64,000 bases of DNA from Bradyrhizobium sp. KBS0727 (GCF_005937885.2 NZ_CP042176.1:496001-560000); one strand, 5' to 3'. Positions 27,470-37,631 are shown, counted from the stretch's first letter. Made by a program: numbers and translations. The notes: generated by a model from the sequence alone, not told the origin.

Positions 27470-28523
27470 GTCCAATCTCTCCTTTCAGTGAGCCGATACC
27501 GAGCGAGCCATCGGACGGCGGCATTTGCGGTTTGGGTGCGTCATCATTCTTGCGCGCGTCCGAGGCCGGCTCCGCGGCCGATGGCGCCGCTTGCGACGTC
27601 GCAACATCCTCCAGGAATGTCGCCGACGGCACAAAAAACAGCGTGCCGGTCACGGCGCGGCTGAAGTCGAGCAGGCGGTCATAGTTGCCCGGCGGCCGGC
27701 CGACGAACATGTTCTCGAGCATCTGTTCGATCCTGTGCGGGGATCTGGCGTAACCGATGAAATAGGTGCCGAACTCTCCCTTGCCGGCATCGCCGAACGG
27801 CATGTTGTCGCGCACGATCTCCAGTTGCTCTCCGTTCTCCACGATCGTCGTCAAGGCGTTGTGTGCCGAGGTTGGTTTCACGGCATCATCCAGCTCGATA
27901 TCGGACAATTTGGTTCGGCCGACGATCCCCTCCTGTTGTTCGACCGGCAGCTCGTTCCATCGCTTCAGGTCATGAAGGTACTTTTGCACGATGACGTAGC
28001 TGCCGCCGGCAAACGTGGCATCCTCCTCGCCGATGATGGTGGCCTTGACCGCGGCCGCTTCCACCGGATTCTCCGTCCCGTCGACGAAGCCGATCAGGTC
28101 GCGATCGTCGAAATAGTTGAAGCCGTGCACTTCATCGGTGGTGGAGACGGCGTTGCCGAGTCGCGACATGATCTGTGTCGCCAGTTCGAAGCACAGATCC
28201 ATGCGCGCGGAGCGGATATGAAAGAGGATGTCACCCGGCGTCGCGACGGCGTGATGCCGGCCGTGGATCTCGCGGAACGGATGCAGGTCCTTCGGCCGCG
28301 GCTCTCCGAAAATCCGGTCCCATGCGTCGGAGCCAAACCCCATGACGCATGACAGCCGGCCCTCGAGGTCACGGAAACCGACCGCACGTAAAAGGGCGGC
28401 CAGATCGCCGCACAAGGCCCGCACGATGTCATCACATTCCGGCTCGGGCTTGATGGTGACGACCAGAAAGATGGCGGCACGCGTGAGCTGTGCAACGACC
28501 GGCTGCGGATTTGTGGACGACAC
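27462..28523 (-). CDS. DyP-type haem peroxidase, encapsulin cargo
   Basis: This 353-residue dye-decolourising peroxidase oxidises substrates with hydrogen peroxide. It has the family signature GFVDGTENP with its distal Asp, and haem-domain segments such as VGRTKLSDIELDD. After residue 300 there is a variable linker rich in Ala, Pro and Ser, ending in DGSLGIGSLKGEIGHE. The core DGSLGIGSLKG is the well-known encapsulin-targeting peptide, so the enzyme is packed inside the shell encoded just downstream. The start codon is GTG, preceded by GAGGAG. Confidence 0.95.
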   Translation of the reverse strand: MSSTNPQPVVAQLTRAAIFLVVTIKPEPECDDIVRALCGDLAALLRAVGFRDLEGRLSCVMGFGSDAWDRIFGEPRPKDLHPFREIHGRHHAVATPGDILFHIRSARMDLCFELATQIMSRLGNAVSTTDEVHGFNYFDDRDLIGFVDGTENPVEAAAVKATIIGEEDATFAGGSYVIVQKYLHDLKRWNELPVEQQEGIVGRTKLSDIELDDAVKPTSAHNALTTIVENGEQLEIVRDNMPFGDAGKGEFGTYFIGYARSPHRIEQMLENMFVGRPPGNYDRLLDFSRAVTGTLFFVPSATFLEDVATSQAAPSAAEPASDARKNDDAPKPQMPPSDGSLGIGSLKGEIGHE

Positions 28524-28589
28524 ACTTCGCTCCTCATCGCGGGTCGGGGCCGGAATTGCCCGACCCAGCCGGTACCACTATGTAGTCTT

Positions 28590-28853
28590 TTATCCCAGAT
28601 CGACGGGCCGGCCGGATTGTTCCTCTTCGAGGGTCACCGCAATTGCCGCATTGGCGGAAAGACGGACCTCTCGGCCCTCCACGCCCGCCACGAAGCCGAG
28701 TTCGATGTAGTGATGATGCCGCTTGTGCGTCCCATCGCCGCTGTCGCGCCTTTGGAGCTCGATGCGGTCGCCGACGACGCGATCAACTGTGCCGACATGG
28801 ACGCCATCGGCCCCGATGACCTCCATTCCTGCTTCGATCTTGTTCTTCACCAT
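28590..28853 (-). CDS. DUF2171-family protein
   Basis: This 87-residue protein reads MVKNKIEAGMEVIGADGVHV and contains GTVDRVVGDRIELQRRDSG and YIELGFVAGVEGREVRLSAN, a PRC-barrel-like pattern typical of DUF2171. The ATG at 28853 follows AAGGAG. It lies 52 bp after clpB and 66 bp before the DyP gene on the same strand. The molecular role of the family is not established; membership of the stress operon is inference. Confidence 0.82.
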   Translation of the reverse strand: MVKNKIEAGMEVIGADGVHVGTVDRVVGDRIELQRRDSGDGTHKRHHHYIELGFVAGVEGREVRLSANAAIAVTLEEEQSGRPVDLG

Positions 28854-28905
28854 GGCTTTCTCCTTCGTTGAACCCATGCATGCGCCTGCGGCGTCCCGAG
28901 GTTTC

Positions 28906-31518
28906 TCAAACCGCTTCGAACTCCTCTGCATCCGTCGTCAACGGCCGTTTGCCATTGAAAGTGAGCCCGCCTTTGGTCGCGGAGATCTTCACCGATGAAC
29001 CGTCACGCACGTCGCCGGCGAGAATCATCTCGGCCAGCGGATCCTGCACGTTGCGCTGGATCACACGCTTGAGCGGACGCGCGCCATAGGCGGGATCCCA
29101 GCCCTTGGCCGCCAGCCAGTCCCGCGCCTTCGAGTCGAGCGACAGCTCGATCTTGCGATCCTCCAAGAGCTTTTGAAGACGCGCGAACTGGATCTCGACG
29201 ATCCGACCCATCTCGCTCTTCTGCAAACGGTGAAAGAGGATGATTTCATCGACGCGGTTCAGGAACTCCGGACGGAAGTGCGCACGCACCAGCGCCATCA
29301 CCTGCTCGCGCACCGCGCTGGTATCCTCGCCCTCCGGCTGGTTGACAAGATATTCCGCCCCGATATTTGACGTCATGATGATCAGCGTATTGCGGAAATC
29401 GACGGTGCGGCCCTGGCCGTCGGTGAGACGTCCATCATCCAGCACCTGCAGCAGGACGTTAAACACGTCCGGATGCGCTTTCTCGATTTCATCAAACAGT
29501 ACCACCTGATAGGGCCGCCGCCGCACCGCCTCTGTGAGGGCGCCGCCCTCGTCATAACCGACATAGCCGGGCGGTGCGCCGATCAGCCGCGCAACCGAAT
29601 GCTTTTCCATGAATTCGGACATGTCGATGCGGACCATCGCGGTCTCGTCGTTGAACAGATATTCGGCCAGCGCCTTGGCAAGTTCGGTCTTGCCGACGCC
29701 GGTCGGGCCTAAGAACATGAACGAGCCCATCGGGCGGTTCGGGTCCTGCAGGCCGGCGCGCGAGCGGCGCACCGCGGTCGCCACCGCACGCACAGCTTCG
29801 GCCTGGCCGACGACGCGCTTTCCGAGCATGTCCTCCATCCGCAGCAGCTTGTCCTTCTCGCCTTCGAGCATCCTGTCGACGGGAACGCCGGTCCAGCGCG
29901 ACACCACCTGCGCTATATTGTCGGCGGTCACCGCTTCGCTGATCGATGAATTCTCGCTGGCCTCGACGGTCGCGAGCTTCTTCTCGAGCTCCGGAATGCG
30001 GCCATAGGCGAGCTCGCCCGCGCGCTGGAATTCGCCCTTGCGCTGGGCATTGGCGAGTTCGGTGCGAAGCTGCTCGAGCTCGCTCTTCATCTTCTGCGCA
30101 TCGGAAAGCTTGCTCTTTTCCGCCCGCCATTTCGACGTCAGGTCGGCCGACTTCTTTTCCAGGTCGACCAGGTCCTTCTCGAGGGTCCGCAGGCGGGTCT
30201 TGGAACCGCGGTCGGTTTCCTTCTTGAGTGCTTCCTGTTCGATCTTGAGGCGGATGATCTCGCGGTCGAGCGAATCCAGCTCTTCCGGCTTGGAATCGAC
30301 CTGCATCTTCAGCCGTGCCGCCGCCTCGTCGACCAGATCGATGGCCTTGTCAGGCAGGAAGCGGTCGGTGATGTAGCGGTTCGACAACATCGCCGCAGCA
30401 ACCAGCGCCGAGTCGGTGATGCGGACGCCGTGATGGAGTTCGTATTTCTCCTTCAGGCCGCGCAGGATCGAAATCGTGTCCTCGACGGTAGGCTCGGACA
30501 CGAACACCGGCTGGAAACGCCGCGCCAGGGCGGCGTCCTTTTCAACATGCTTGCGGTATTCATCGAGCGTGGTGGCGCCGATGCAATGCAATTCACCGCG
30601 TGCCAGCGCCGGCTTCAACAGGTTGGATGCATCCATCGCGCCGTCGGTCTTGCCGGCACCGATCAGCGTGTGCATTTCGTCGATGAACAGGATGATGCCG
30701 CCATCGGCGCTCGTGACCTCCTGCAACACCGCCTTCAGCCGTTCCTCGAACTCGCCGCGATATTTGGCGCCCGCAATCAGCGCGCCGAGGTCGAGCGACA
30801 GGAGCTTCTTGTCTTTCAGGCTTTCCGGAACGTCGCCATTGAGGATCCGAAGCGCCAGGCCCTCGACGATCGCGGTCTTGCCGACGCCGGGCTCGCCGAT
30901 CAGCACGGGATTGTTCTTGGTACGGCGGGAGAGTACCTGGATGGTGCGGCGGATTTCCTCGTCGCGCCCGATCACGGGATCGAGCTTGCCCTCGCGCGCG
31001 GCCTGCGTGAGGTCGCGCGAATATTTCTTCAGCGCGTCATAGGCGTTTTCGGCCGAAGCGCTGTCGGCCGTGCGGCCCTTGCGCAGCGCGTTGATGGCTG
31101 CGTTGAGGTTCTGTGGGGTGACGCCGCCCTTGGCGAGAAGCTTGCCCGCCTCGCTGTCCTTGTCGGTCGCGAGCGCCAGCAACAGGCGCTCGACGGCAAC
31201 GAAGCTGTCGCCGGCCTTTTCGGCGGCTTGCTCCGCCGCGGCGAAGGCGCGCGCGGTCTCGGGCGCGAGATAGATCTGCCCCGAACCGGCGCCGGTCACT
31301 TTCGGCAGCTTGGCCAGGGCATCCTCGGTGGCTTTAAGGATGGCGCGGGAATTCCCGCCGGCGCGGTCGATCAGGCCTCCGGCGAGTCCTTCGCTGTCGT
31401 CCAGCAGCACCTTCAGGATATGGAGCGTGGAAAATTGCTGGTGGCCTTCACGCGTCGCGAGCGATTGCGCCGACTGGATGAAGCCCCGCGTACGATCGGT
31501 GTATTTTTCTATGTTCAT
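28906..31518 (-). CDS. clpB: ClpB disaggregase
   Basis: This 870-residue hexameric AAA+ chaperone pulls proteins out of aggregates together with DnaK. The N domain is at about 1-150, AAA-1 has Walker A GEPGVGKT (208-215), a coiled-coil middle domain covers about 410-530 with many charged residues ([20 protein letters not shown]), and AAA-2 has Walker A GPTGVGKT (604-611). The middle domain and the lack of a ClpP-binding loop distinguish it from ClpA and ClpC. It heads the leftward block clpB, DUF2171, DyP, encapsulin, small protein, hsp20, lon. No sigma-54 site was found for it. Confidence 0.96.
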   Translation of the reverse strand: MNIEKYTDRTRGFIQSAQSLATREGHQQFSTLHILKVLLDDSEGLAGGLIDRAGGNSRAILKATEDALAKLPKVTGAGSGQIYLAPETARAFAAAEQAAEKAGDSFVAVERLLLALATDKDSEAGKLLAKGGVTPQNLNAAINALRKGRTADSASAENAYDALKKYSRDLTQAAREGKLDPVIGRDEEIRRTIQVLSRRTKNNPVLIGEPGVGKTAIVEGLALRILNGDVPESLKDKKLLSLDLGALIAGAKYRGEFEERLKAVLQEVTSADGGIILFIDEMHTLIGAGKTDGAMDASNLLKPALARGELHCIGATTLDEYRKHVEKDAALARRFQPVFVSEPTVEDTISILRGLKEKYELHHGVRITDSALVAAAMLSNRYITDRFLPDKAIDLVDEAAARLKMQVDSKPEELDSLDREIIRLKIEQEALKKETDRGSKTRLRTLEKDLVDLEKKSADLTSKWRAEKSKLSDAQKMKSELEQLRTELANAQRKGEFQRAGELAYGRIPELEKKLATVEASENSSISEAVTADNIAQVVSRWTGVPVDRMLEGEKDKLLRMEDMLGKRVVGQAEAVRAVATAVRRSRAGLQDPNRPMGSFMFLGPTGVGKTELAKALAEYLFNDETAMVRIDMSEFMEKHSVARLIGAPPGYVGYDEGGALTEAVRRRPYQVVLFDEIEKAHPDVFNVLLQVLDDGRLTDGQGRTVDFRNTLIIMTSNIGAEYLVNQPEGEDTSAVREQVMALVRAHFRPEFLNRVDEIILFHRLQKSEMGRIVEIQFARLQKLLEDRKIELSLDSKARDWLAAKGWDPAYGARPLKRVIQRNVQDPLAEMILAGDVRDGSSVKISATKGGLTFNGKRPLTTDAEEFEAV

Positions 31519-31864
31519 CGTGACACCTCAAGGCAACAATGCGGTAGATGAAGGCCGCTACATGTCACGCATTCGCGCCGTCGGCCGATGACGGAGCGAT
31601 GACATCCATCATTCGATATTCGCCCGCCGTAACGCTGGCCGAAAAGGCGAACGGTACTCTGCAGATGCCCCTTATCGTGTGATCGTTTCACGGGATAGTC
31701 AATGACGGAAGTTTGGACAGAAGTTTGTCTGTCGGCGTGTCGGCATCGCACTCGCGACATGCGCTGCCGCTCGCCCACGATCGAATGAATTGATGTCGAT
31801 CCAGGCGATCTCGACGTCGTCCTTCCTTGGAGACGACACGCCCCCCGGGCGGCTATTCAGCGGC

Positions 31865-31900
31865 AGACAGTTTGTCCCGAATGGGTCGGACAAACTGTCC
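31865..31900. promoter_or_regulatory. Paired palindromic activator sites upstream of the short hsp20 and dnaK
   Basis: AGACAGTTTGTCC (31865-31877) and GGACAAACTGTCC (31888-31900) have centres 23 bp apart. The nearer centre is 59 bp upstream of the TGG of the sigma-54 promoter at 31953. The same arrangement recurs at four other places in the window. The likely binder is the sigma-54 regulator encoded at 41474. Confidence 0.75.
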
Positions 31901-31952
31901 ATGACGCAGCAAATTCAAATCTTAAGCTGTTGATTTTGCTTCGCGCCCAGGA

Positions 31953-31968
31953 TGGCACGTCTGTTGCT
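31953..31968 (+). promoter_or_regulatory. Sigma-54 promoter for the hsp20-dnaK region
   Basis: TGGCACGTCTGTTGCT matches the -24/-12 consensus TGGCACG-N4-TTGC exactly at the invariant positions. An identical 16-mer occurs on the minus strand before fdhE. Confidence 0.85.
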
Positions 31969-32006
31969 AACGATTGTTGCTGGGCTGCTAACGATTGTTG
32001 CTGGGC
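31965..32006. repeat. Perfect tandem duplication of 21 bp
   Basis: The unit beginning TGCTAACGATTGTTGCT is present twice with no mismatch, starting inside the -12 element of the sigma-54 promoter. It lengthens the leader and creates a second TTGCT. This looks like a recent slippage event. Confidence 0.9.
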
Positions 32007-32027
32007 GTCGGAGGTGGGTAGCAGGAA

Positions 32028-32414
32028 ATGGTAGCGCGGGATTCTCATCCGTTCCTCTCGCTTCATCGAGAGATGAACCGCTTGTTCGATGTGTTCCACG
32101 ACAAGTTTAGCGGTTCGATGCCGGTCGGTTCGCAGCACGGTCCCATGATGCCCGGCATCGACGTGAGCGAGACAGATCAGGAGTTGCGGATTAGCGCCGA
32201 TCTACCGGGGGTGAACGAGGACGAGACATCAGTGTCTCCACTGTCTTTCTCGTATTCACTATTCGCGGCGGTAACGCTGCCGAAATGCAAGGACAACGAA
32301 ATCAGCAGGAAAATTCCGGTTCAGTGCGGCCCGTCGCCTGGCTCGCCATTGCCTTCCGGACAAGCACCACCGCGCAAGATTGAAAGCTCTCCGGACAGCA
32401 ATCCAGACAGGTAG
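32028..32414 (+). CDS. Hsp20 with an internal deletion of the alpha-crystallin core
   Basis: The N-terminal part is a normal Hsp20 start: HPFLSLHREMNRLFDVFHDK, then IDVSETDQELRISADLPGVN. After residue 67 (NEDE) an unrelated stretch of about 13 residues (TSVSPLSFSYSLF) leads to AVTLPKCKDNEISRKIPV, which is the last strand and IxI/V tail of the family. About 60 residues of the central beta-sandwich are missing while the frame is kept. The product (128 residues) may be inactive or a mini-chaperone. It lies directly downstream of a sigma-54 promoter and upstream of dnaK. Confidence 0.65.
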   Translation: MVARDSHPFLSLHREMNRLFDVFHDKFSGSMPVGSQHGPMMPGIDVSETDQELRISADLPGVNEDETSVSPLSFSYSLFAAVTLPKCKDNEISRKIPVQCGPSPGSPLPSGQAPPRKIESSPDSNPDR

Positions 32415-32592
32415 CGCGGCGGTCGATCGCAGCGCGTCGGCCGGAATACTTATCGAACATAATTGGAGAGTCCTGTTGTCCTTGTGTACGCAAAATCGCC
32501 GAGCGCCAGCTTGTAGCGGGAACCAATTCTGTCGCAGTGCGTGAAGTGTTGGCAGAATACCCAGCGATAAATCAGAACGAGGGAGTACCGTA

Positions 32593-34488
32593 ATGGGTAA
32601 AGTCATCGGAATTGATTTGGGAACGACGAACTCCTGCGTCGCGATCATGGACGGCAAGAACGCTCGGATCATCGAGAATGCCGAGGGCATGCGCACCACG
32701 CCTTCGGTCGTTGCATTCACGAGCGATGGTGAGCGGCTGGTCGGACAGCCGGCCAGACGGCAGGCCGTGACCAATCCCACCAACACCATCTTTGCCGTGA
32801 AGCGCCTGATCGGCCGTCGCTACGACGACCCCATGGTCGAAAAGGACAAGAGTCTCGTCCCCTACAAGATCGTCAAGGCGTCGAATGGCGACGCCTGGGT
32901 CGAAGCCGACGGAAAAACCTATTCGCCATCGCAGATATCGGCGTTCATCCTGCAGAAGATGAAGGAAACGGCCGAGGCAAGTCTCGGCGAGAAGGTGACG
33001 CAGGCGGTGATTACCGTTCCCGCCTATTTCAACGATGCGCAACGTCAGGCGACCAAGGACGCCGGCAAGATCGCCGGTCTGGAGGTCCTGCGCATTATCA
33101 ACGAGCCGACCGCGGCCGCGCTCGCTTACGGGCTCGAGAAGAAGAAGCAGAGCAAGATTGCGGTCTACGATCTCGGCGGCGGAACGTTCGACGTCTCGAT
33201 CCTGGATATCGGCGACGGTGTATTCGAGGTCAAAGCCACCAACGGAGATACGTTCCTCGGCGGCGAAGACTTCGACATGCGTCTCGTGAACTATCTCGCC
33301 GATGAATTCCAGAGGGAGCAGGGCATCAACCTGCGGAACGACAACCTGGCCTTGCAGCGCCTGAAGGAGGCCGCGGAAAAGGCCAAGATCGAATTGTCCT
33401 CGACCACGCAGACCGAGATCAATCTGCCGTTCATTACGGCGGATGCGAGCGGGCCGAAACATCTCGTGGTCAAGCTTACGCGCGCGAAGTTCGAATCGCT
33501 GGTCGAGGATCTCGTGCAGAAGACCATCGAGCCGTGTCTCAACGCGCTCAAGGACGCGGGGCTCACGGCGAAAGACATCAACGAAGTGGTGTTGGTCGGC
33601 GGCATGACCAGGATGCCGAAGATCCAGGAGGTCGTGCAGAAGATCTTCGGCAAGGAGCCGCACAAGGGCGTCAATCCCGACGAGGTGGTTGCGATCGGCG
33701 CGGCGATCCAGGCCGGCGTGCTTCAGGGCGACGTCAAGGACGTGCTGCTGCTCGACGTCACGCCGTTGTCGCTCGGCCTCGAAACGCTGGGCGGTGTGTT
33801 CACGCGCCTTATTGAACGAAACACCACGGTGCCGGCGAAGAAGAGCCAGGTGTTCTCGACAGCGGAGGATAACCAGAATGCGGTTACCATTCGCGTATTT
33901 CAGGGCGAACGCGAAATGGCAGCCGACAACAAGCTGCTCGGCCAGTTCGACCTGATGGGTATTCCGCCGGCGCCGCGGGGTACTCCGCAGATCGAGGTGA
34001 CGTTCGATATCGACGCCAACGGCATCGTTAACGTCTCGGCAAAGGACAAGGGGACCGGCAAGGAACAGCGCATCCAGATTCAGGCATCCGGCGGGCTCTC
34101 GGAGGCCGACATCGAAAAGATGGTCAAGGACGCGGAGGCGCACGCGGCCGAAGACAAAAAGCGCAAGGAAGCTGTCGAGGCGAAGAATCACGCCGAGGCG
34201 CTGTTGCACTCGACCGAGACGACGGTGAAAGAGCACGGCTCCAAGCTGTCGGATGCCGACCGTCGAGCGATCGAGAACGCCATGGCCGACCTTCGCGAGG
34301 CTCTGAAAGGCAACGATGCGGCGCTGATCACGGTGAAGTCGAACACTCTGCAACAGGCGTCGGTCAAGCTCGGAGAGGCGGTCTACGCGCAGTCGCAGCA
34401 TTCGCCCGGCACCGCGCCGTCGGGCAACGAGAATGTCGTCGATGCCGAATTCACCGAGATCGACGACGACAAGAAGAAATCGGCGTGA
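32593..34488 (+). CDS. dnaK: Hsp70 chaperone DnaK
   Basis: This 631-residue protein has the ATPase domain opening [20 protein letters not shown], and contains [20 protein letters not shown] and [14 protein letters not shown]. The substrate-binding domain begins near residue 390 ([17 protein letters not shown]), and the tail ends [10 protein letters not shown] with a Lys-rich tip. It works with a J protein and ClpB. A housekeeping dnaK-dnaJ pair would be expected elsewhere, so this is probably a stress-specific copy. GAGGGAG precedes the ATG. A very long antisense frame is only a codon-usage shadow. Confidence 0.97.
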   Translation: MGKVIGIDLGTTNSCVAIMDGKNARIIENAEGMRTTPSVVAFTSDGERLVGQPARRQAVTNPTNTIFAVKRLIGRRYDDPMVEKDKSLVPYKIVKASNGDAWVEADGKTYSPSQISAFILQKMKETAEASLGEKVTQAVITVPAYFNDAQRQATKDAGKIAGLEVLRIINEPTAAALAYGLEKKKQSKIAVYDLGGGTFDVSILDIGDGVFEVKATNGDTFLGGEDFDMRLVNYLADEFQREQGINLRNDNLALQRLKEAAEKAKIELSSTTQTEINLPFITADASGPKHLVVKLTRAKFESLVEDLVQKTIEPCLNALKDAGLTAKDINEVVLVGGMTRMPKIQEVVQKIFGKEPHKGVNPDEVVAIGAAIQAGVLQGDVKDVLLLDVTPLSLGLETLGGVFTRLIERNTTVPAKKSQVFSTAEDNQNAVTIRVFQGEREMAADNKLLGQFDLMGIPPAPRGTPQIEVTFDIDANGIVNVSAKDKGTGKEQRIQIQASGGLSEADIEKMVKDAEAHAAEDKKRKEAVEAKNHAEALLHSTETTVKEHGSKLSDADRRAIENAMADLREALKGNDAALITVKSNTLQQASVKLGEAVYAQSQHSPGTAPSGNENVVDAEFTEIDDDKKKSA

Positions 34489-34608
34489 CGTCTCCACGAC
34501 CTGATGTTGCGCCACGTCCGGGGTTCCTTGCGCGAATGCCGAGGCGTCGCGACGTGAGACCCGGATGTGGCGCGATATCCTGCCGCTGATACCAGGAGAG
34601 GTGGGTCA

Positions 34609-35301
34609 TTGAAAAAATCGGACAGCAATGTGCGTGTGATCGTCACCAAGGACGGCCCCTACGTGATAACGGGCGGCGTGAAGCTTTCCGAGCAGATCAT
34701 CGCGACCGGCTCCGATGGATCTTCGGAGGACTGGATCGAGAAGGAGCTGCCGCCGCCCGCGCCGAAGTTCGCGCTGTGCCGCTGCGGGCATTCAAACAAG
34801 AAGCCGTATTGCGACGGCTCTCACACAAGGGTCGGCTTTGACGGTACCGAGGTTGCGGATCGCGCGTCATACCGCGATCGGGCGAAAGTATTCGACGGTC
34901 CTTCGCTCGCACTGCTCGACGTCGAGAGCTTGTGCGCGTTCGCGCGGTTCTGCGACCCGAACGGCCAGGTGTGGAGCCAGGTTGCGCGTACTGACGATCC
35001 CGAAGTGCGCGCGACGTTCATTCGACAGGTCCAGAATTGCCCGTCGGGACGGCTGGTGGTGTGGGACAAGGATGCCGGGGCTGCACTCGAACCCGAACTG
35101 GGGCCTTCGATCGGACTGATTGAGGATCCATCGGAAGCCTGCAGCGGTCCCATCTGGTTGCGGGGCGGAATCGCTCTTATTTCGGCGGATGGCGAAGAAT
35201 ATGAGGTGCGCGATCGTGTGACACTGTGCCGTTGTGGTGCGTCCAACAACAAACCGTTCTGCGACGGTACGCATGCCGCCATCAAATTTCGCGCAAAGTA
35301 G
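34609..35301 (+). CDS. CDGSH iron-sulfur protein with two CDGSH motifs
   Basis: This 230-residue protein has two CDGSH clusters, CRCGHSNKKPYCDGSH (about 61-76) and CRCGASNNKPFCDGTH (about 207-222), each able to hold a mitoNEET-like 2Fe-2S centre with three Cys and one His. Between them is a segment with cysteines (ESLCAFARFCDPNGQVWSQV, QNCPSGRLVVWD) typical of the divergent 4Fe-4S ferredoxin domain that often accompanies CDGSH domains. The start used here is TTG after AGGAGAGG; a GTG at 34567 is possible. A redox-sensing or electron-transfer role is likely but unproven. Confidence 0.85.
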   Translation: MKKSDSNVRVIVTKDGPYVITGGVKLSEQIIATGSDGSSEDWIEKELPPPAPKFALCRCGHSNKKPYCDGSHTRVGFDGTEVADRASYRDRAKVFDGPSLALLDVESLCAFARFCDPNGQVWSQVARTDDPEVRATFIRQVQNCPSGRLVVWDKDAGAALEPELGPSIGLIEDPSEACSGPIWLRGGIALISADGEEYEVRDRVTLCRCGASNNKPFCDGTHAAIKFRAK

Positions 35302-35427
35302 CGTTCGCGCGCGGAAGTCATCGGATCGAATTGCGGCCGCGACACACGGGCGTGGTGGCGCCGTTCGACCTCATTGTAGCCGAATGAACATCCGGGGGGT
35401 GACCTGAAGATATAGCCGTCCCTGCCG

Positions 35428-35448
35428 CAGACAATTCGAATTCGTCTG
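35428..35448. promoter_or_regulatory. Near-palindrome upstream of the DUF992 gene
   Basis: The perfect core AATTCGAATT is flanked by CAGAC and GTCTG, which are offset by one base. It lies about 95 bp before the DUF992 start and could be an operator; no regulator can be named. Confidence 0.3.
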
Positions 35449-35543
35449 ATCGAGCGCGTCGAAAATGTGGGCTTCGCAGCGCCGATCTCGATCCACCCCC
35501 CCACCCACGACATGCCATTCATTTCTCAATCGGGAGTTTCCTA

Positions 35544-36029
35544 ATGCGTCGTTCGACTGTCCTTGCCGCTATTGCCGCGACCATGCTCACCGCGTGTGTC
35601 GGCGCTGCCGACGCGCAGCAACCTCCACAACGGGTGCAGGCTGGTGTGCTCGAGTGCCGCGGAGGCGCCAGCATTGGCTTCATCGTGGGATCGGTGACCA
35701 ATCTCGGATGCGTGTTGCGCATCAACGGGATCCCGGAAGATTACTACACCGCCGTCATCCAGAAGGTGGGTCTCGACCTCGGCTTCACCGAGAATACCGC
35801 GCTCGCCTGGGGCGTCTTTTCGCCAGTCGCACAGCCCGGGCGAGGCGATATTGCCGGTAATTACGTCGGTGTCGACGCCAGTGCCGCAGCCATTGTCGGC
35901 GTTGGCGGCAACGTGCTGCTCGGCGGTTCGAACAATTCCATCGCATTGCAGCCGTTGAGCGTGGAGGGCGAGACCGGCGTCAGCATCGCTGGGGGCCTGG
36001 AGAAATTGGAACTCCGGCCGGGGCGGTAG
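35544..36029 (+). CDS. DUF992 exported protein
   Basis: This 161-residue protein has a signal peptide (MRRSTVLAAIAATMLTACVG, cleaved near ADAQ). The mature domain fits DUF992: VQAGVLECRGGASIGFIVGS, NLGCVLRINGIPEDYYTA, then VGLDLGFTENTALAWGVFSP and a Gly/Ala-rich beta region. Members are common in rhizobial genomes as periplasmic proteins of unknown role. Two cysteines in the mature chain may form a disulfide. Confidence 0.85.
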   Translation: MRRSTVLAAIAATMLTACVGAADAQQPPQRVQAGVLECRGGASIGFIVGSVTNLGCVLRINGIPEDYYTAVIQKVGLDLGFTENTALAWGVFSPVAQPGRGDIAGNYVGVDASAAAIVGVGGNVLLGGSNNSIALQPLSVEGETGVSIAGGLEKLELRPGR

Positions 36030-36153
36030 CCAGGTTGCAAAGGCGCTGTCCGGATCCCGGACGGCGCCTCGCTTACGATGTCGCCCATCGTTCGATGTTT
36101 TGTCACGCGATCCGTGCCTGACACTCGAAGTGGGCTTTCTCATTGAGGTTCGC

Positions 36154-37371
36154 ATGCCGAGAGGTTCTGCAGTGTCAATTCGCCTTCCTGTGACTGTGTC
36201 TTGCGTAGCGCTTGCCGCGACGCTGTTTTGTGTGCCTTGCGTGGCCGTTTCGCCCGCGGTCGCGCAGGAGGCGGCCTGCGCACCCATCACCGCCGTTGAG
36301 ACGCCGCCGCCGCCGTTGCCGATCTATGAGCAGCCGCCGGTGCCCGGTCCTGGCTATCTCTGGTCACCGGGCTATTGGTCCTGGGACGAAGACCAGGGCG
36401 ACTACTATTGGGTCCCCGGTACCTGGGCTCAGCCGCCGCGACCGGGCTTGCTGTGGACCCCAGGCTACTGGGGATGGTTGGCAGGCGCCTACATTTTCCA
36501 TCCAGGTTATTGGGGCGAGCGCGTCGGCTTCTATGGCGGCGTCAATTATGGTTTCGGCTATACCGGCGCAGGCTATGAGGGTGGGCGCTGGGACCATGGC
36601 GTGTTCGCTTACAACCGCGCCGTCAACAACCTGCAGGGCACGACGATCCGGAACGTCTACGAGAAGAATGTCGTCGTAAATCAAACGATCAACAACATCA
36701 GCTACAATGGCGGCAGGGGCGGCACAGAGGCGCGACCGACCGCTGCCGACAGGGCCATTGCCAAACAGCCGCACTTCGCGCCGACACCTCTGCAGCGCAA
36801 GCACGTCGAGGTGGCAAGCCAGGATCCGAAACTCTTCAAGAAGGCCAACGGCGGGGTGCCGGCAGTCGGCGCAACGGCGCGTCCCGGCGACATGCGGGGG
36901 CCGGGTGTCGTTCGGGCGCGGCCCGTCGGCGAAGTCGTACCCGCAAATGGTGCACGGCCGGCGCGCGAAGAGTTGAAGCGGCCAGAGCCCGGGCCAGCGG
37001 AGTCTCCCCGCAAAGCGCTCCAGGAGAAGGAGCCGCCGATGCGCGATCCGGCTCGGGAGACCAGGCCTCCGGTCGAAGAAAGGCGCGCGGCCCCTGTTCC
37101 CGAGACGAGAGTTGAACCGAGGGCGGCGCCCGAGGCAACGACGAGCCCAGCCGTTCGGGAGAGCCGGCCGGCGATGGAGGAAAGGAGGCCCGAAGAGATC
37201 CGTCGGGCGGAGCCGAAGCCCGAGCCGATGGCAAGACCGGAGCCGTCGATGCGACCCGAGCCGTCGATGCGACCGGAGCCGAGAGTACAAATGGGCGCCC
37301 CTCCGACGCATGGCCCGCCTGCCGGCGGCCGTCCCGGCGGCGAAGAAGAGAGAAGACCGGAGCAGCGTTAG
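36154..37371 (+). CDS. Exported YXWGXW-repeat protein with Pro/Arg/Glu-rich tail
   Basis: This protein of about 405 residues has a signal peptide ending PAVAQ. Residues about 45-130 hold aromatic YxWxxGYW-type repeats (GYLWSPGYWSWDEDQGDYYW, WVPGTWAQPPRPGLLWTPGY), characteristic of the YXWGXW family. A Gly/Tyr-rich part follows, then an Asn-rich stretch (NNLQGTTIRNVYEKNVVVNQ). The final 170 residues are dominated by Pro, Glu and Arg with short repeats such as MRPEPS. It is probably an envelope structural protein. The exact start among several ATG/GTG codons is uncertain. Confidence 0.78.
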   Translation: MPRGSAVSIRLPVTVSCVALAATLFCVPCVAVSPAVAQEAACAPITAVETPPPPLPIYEQPPVPGPGYLWSPGYWSWDEDQGDYYWVPGTWAQPPRPGLLWTPGYWGWLAGAYIFHPGYWGERVGFYGGVNYGFGYTGAGYEGGRWDHGVFAYNRAVNNLQGTTIRNVYEKNVVVNQTINNISYNGGRGGTEARPTAADRAIAKQPHFAPTPLQRKHVEVASQDPKLFKKANGGVPAVGATARPGDMRGPGVVRARPVGEVVPANGARPAREELKRPEPGPAESPRKALQEKEPPMRDPARETRPPVEERRAAPVPETRVEPRAAPEATTSPAVRESRPAMEERRPEEIRRAEPKPEPMARPEPSMRPEPSMRPEPRVQMGAPPTHGPPAGGRPGGEEERRPEQR

Positions 37372-37448
37372 ACGCGAGGTCCGTGCTCCGCCGGATTTCT
37401 CCCGGCGGGCACGGCACCTTTGAGGAGTCCACTCGCAGGAGACCAGAC

Positions 37449-37631
37449 ATGGAACCAAGTCACGGCGGCAACGGACAGCTCGACGATGGAAAGCCGCGCT
37501 TGAGCGAAGACGATATGGCGCGAGCCCTGCTTGGCCCCAGGGGTGTTCCGGGCAAGCCGGATACCGCCAGAATGACGCCGCAGCAGGAAAAGAACATGCC
37601 GAAATATCTGGACCCTGGGCATACGTCCTAG
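37449..37631 (+). CDS. Small hydrophilic protein
   Basis: This 60-residue protein opens MEPSHGGNGQLDDGKPRLSE and ends NMPKYLDPGHTS. It is polar, without cysteines or a membrane segment, and probably disordered. It lies between the YXWGXW gene and the J-protein gene on the same strand. Similar short hydrophilic proteins recur in this island (39097, 40379, 45256). The function is unknown. Confidence 0.55.
   Translation: MEPSHGGNGQLDDGKPRLSEDDMARALLGPRGVPGKPDTARMTPQQEKNMPKYLDPGHTS

Noticed and set aside
31712..31732. A TTTGGACAGAAGTTTGTCTG palindrome upstream of clpB
   Set aside because: The half-sites are six bases apart instead of three and no minus-strand sigma-54 promoter follows, so it was not counted as a regulon site.
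32572..34515. A 647-codon open frame antisense to dnaK
   Set aside because: It mirrors the codon bias of dnaK, has a His/Arg-rich translation and matches no family; dnaK itself is certain.
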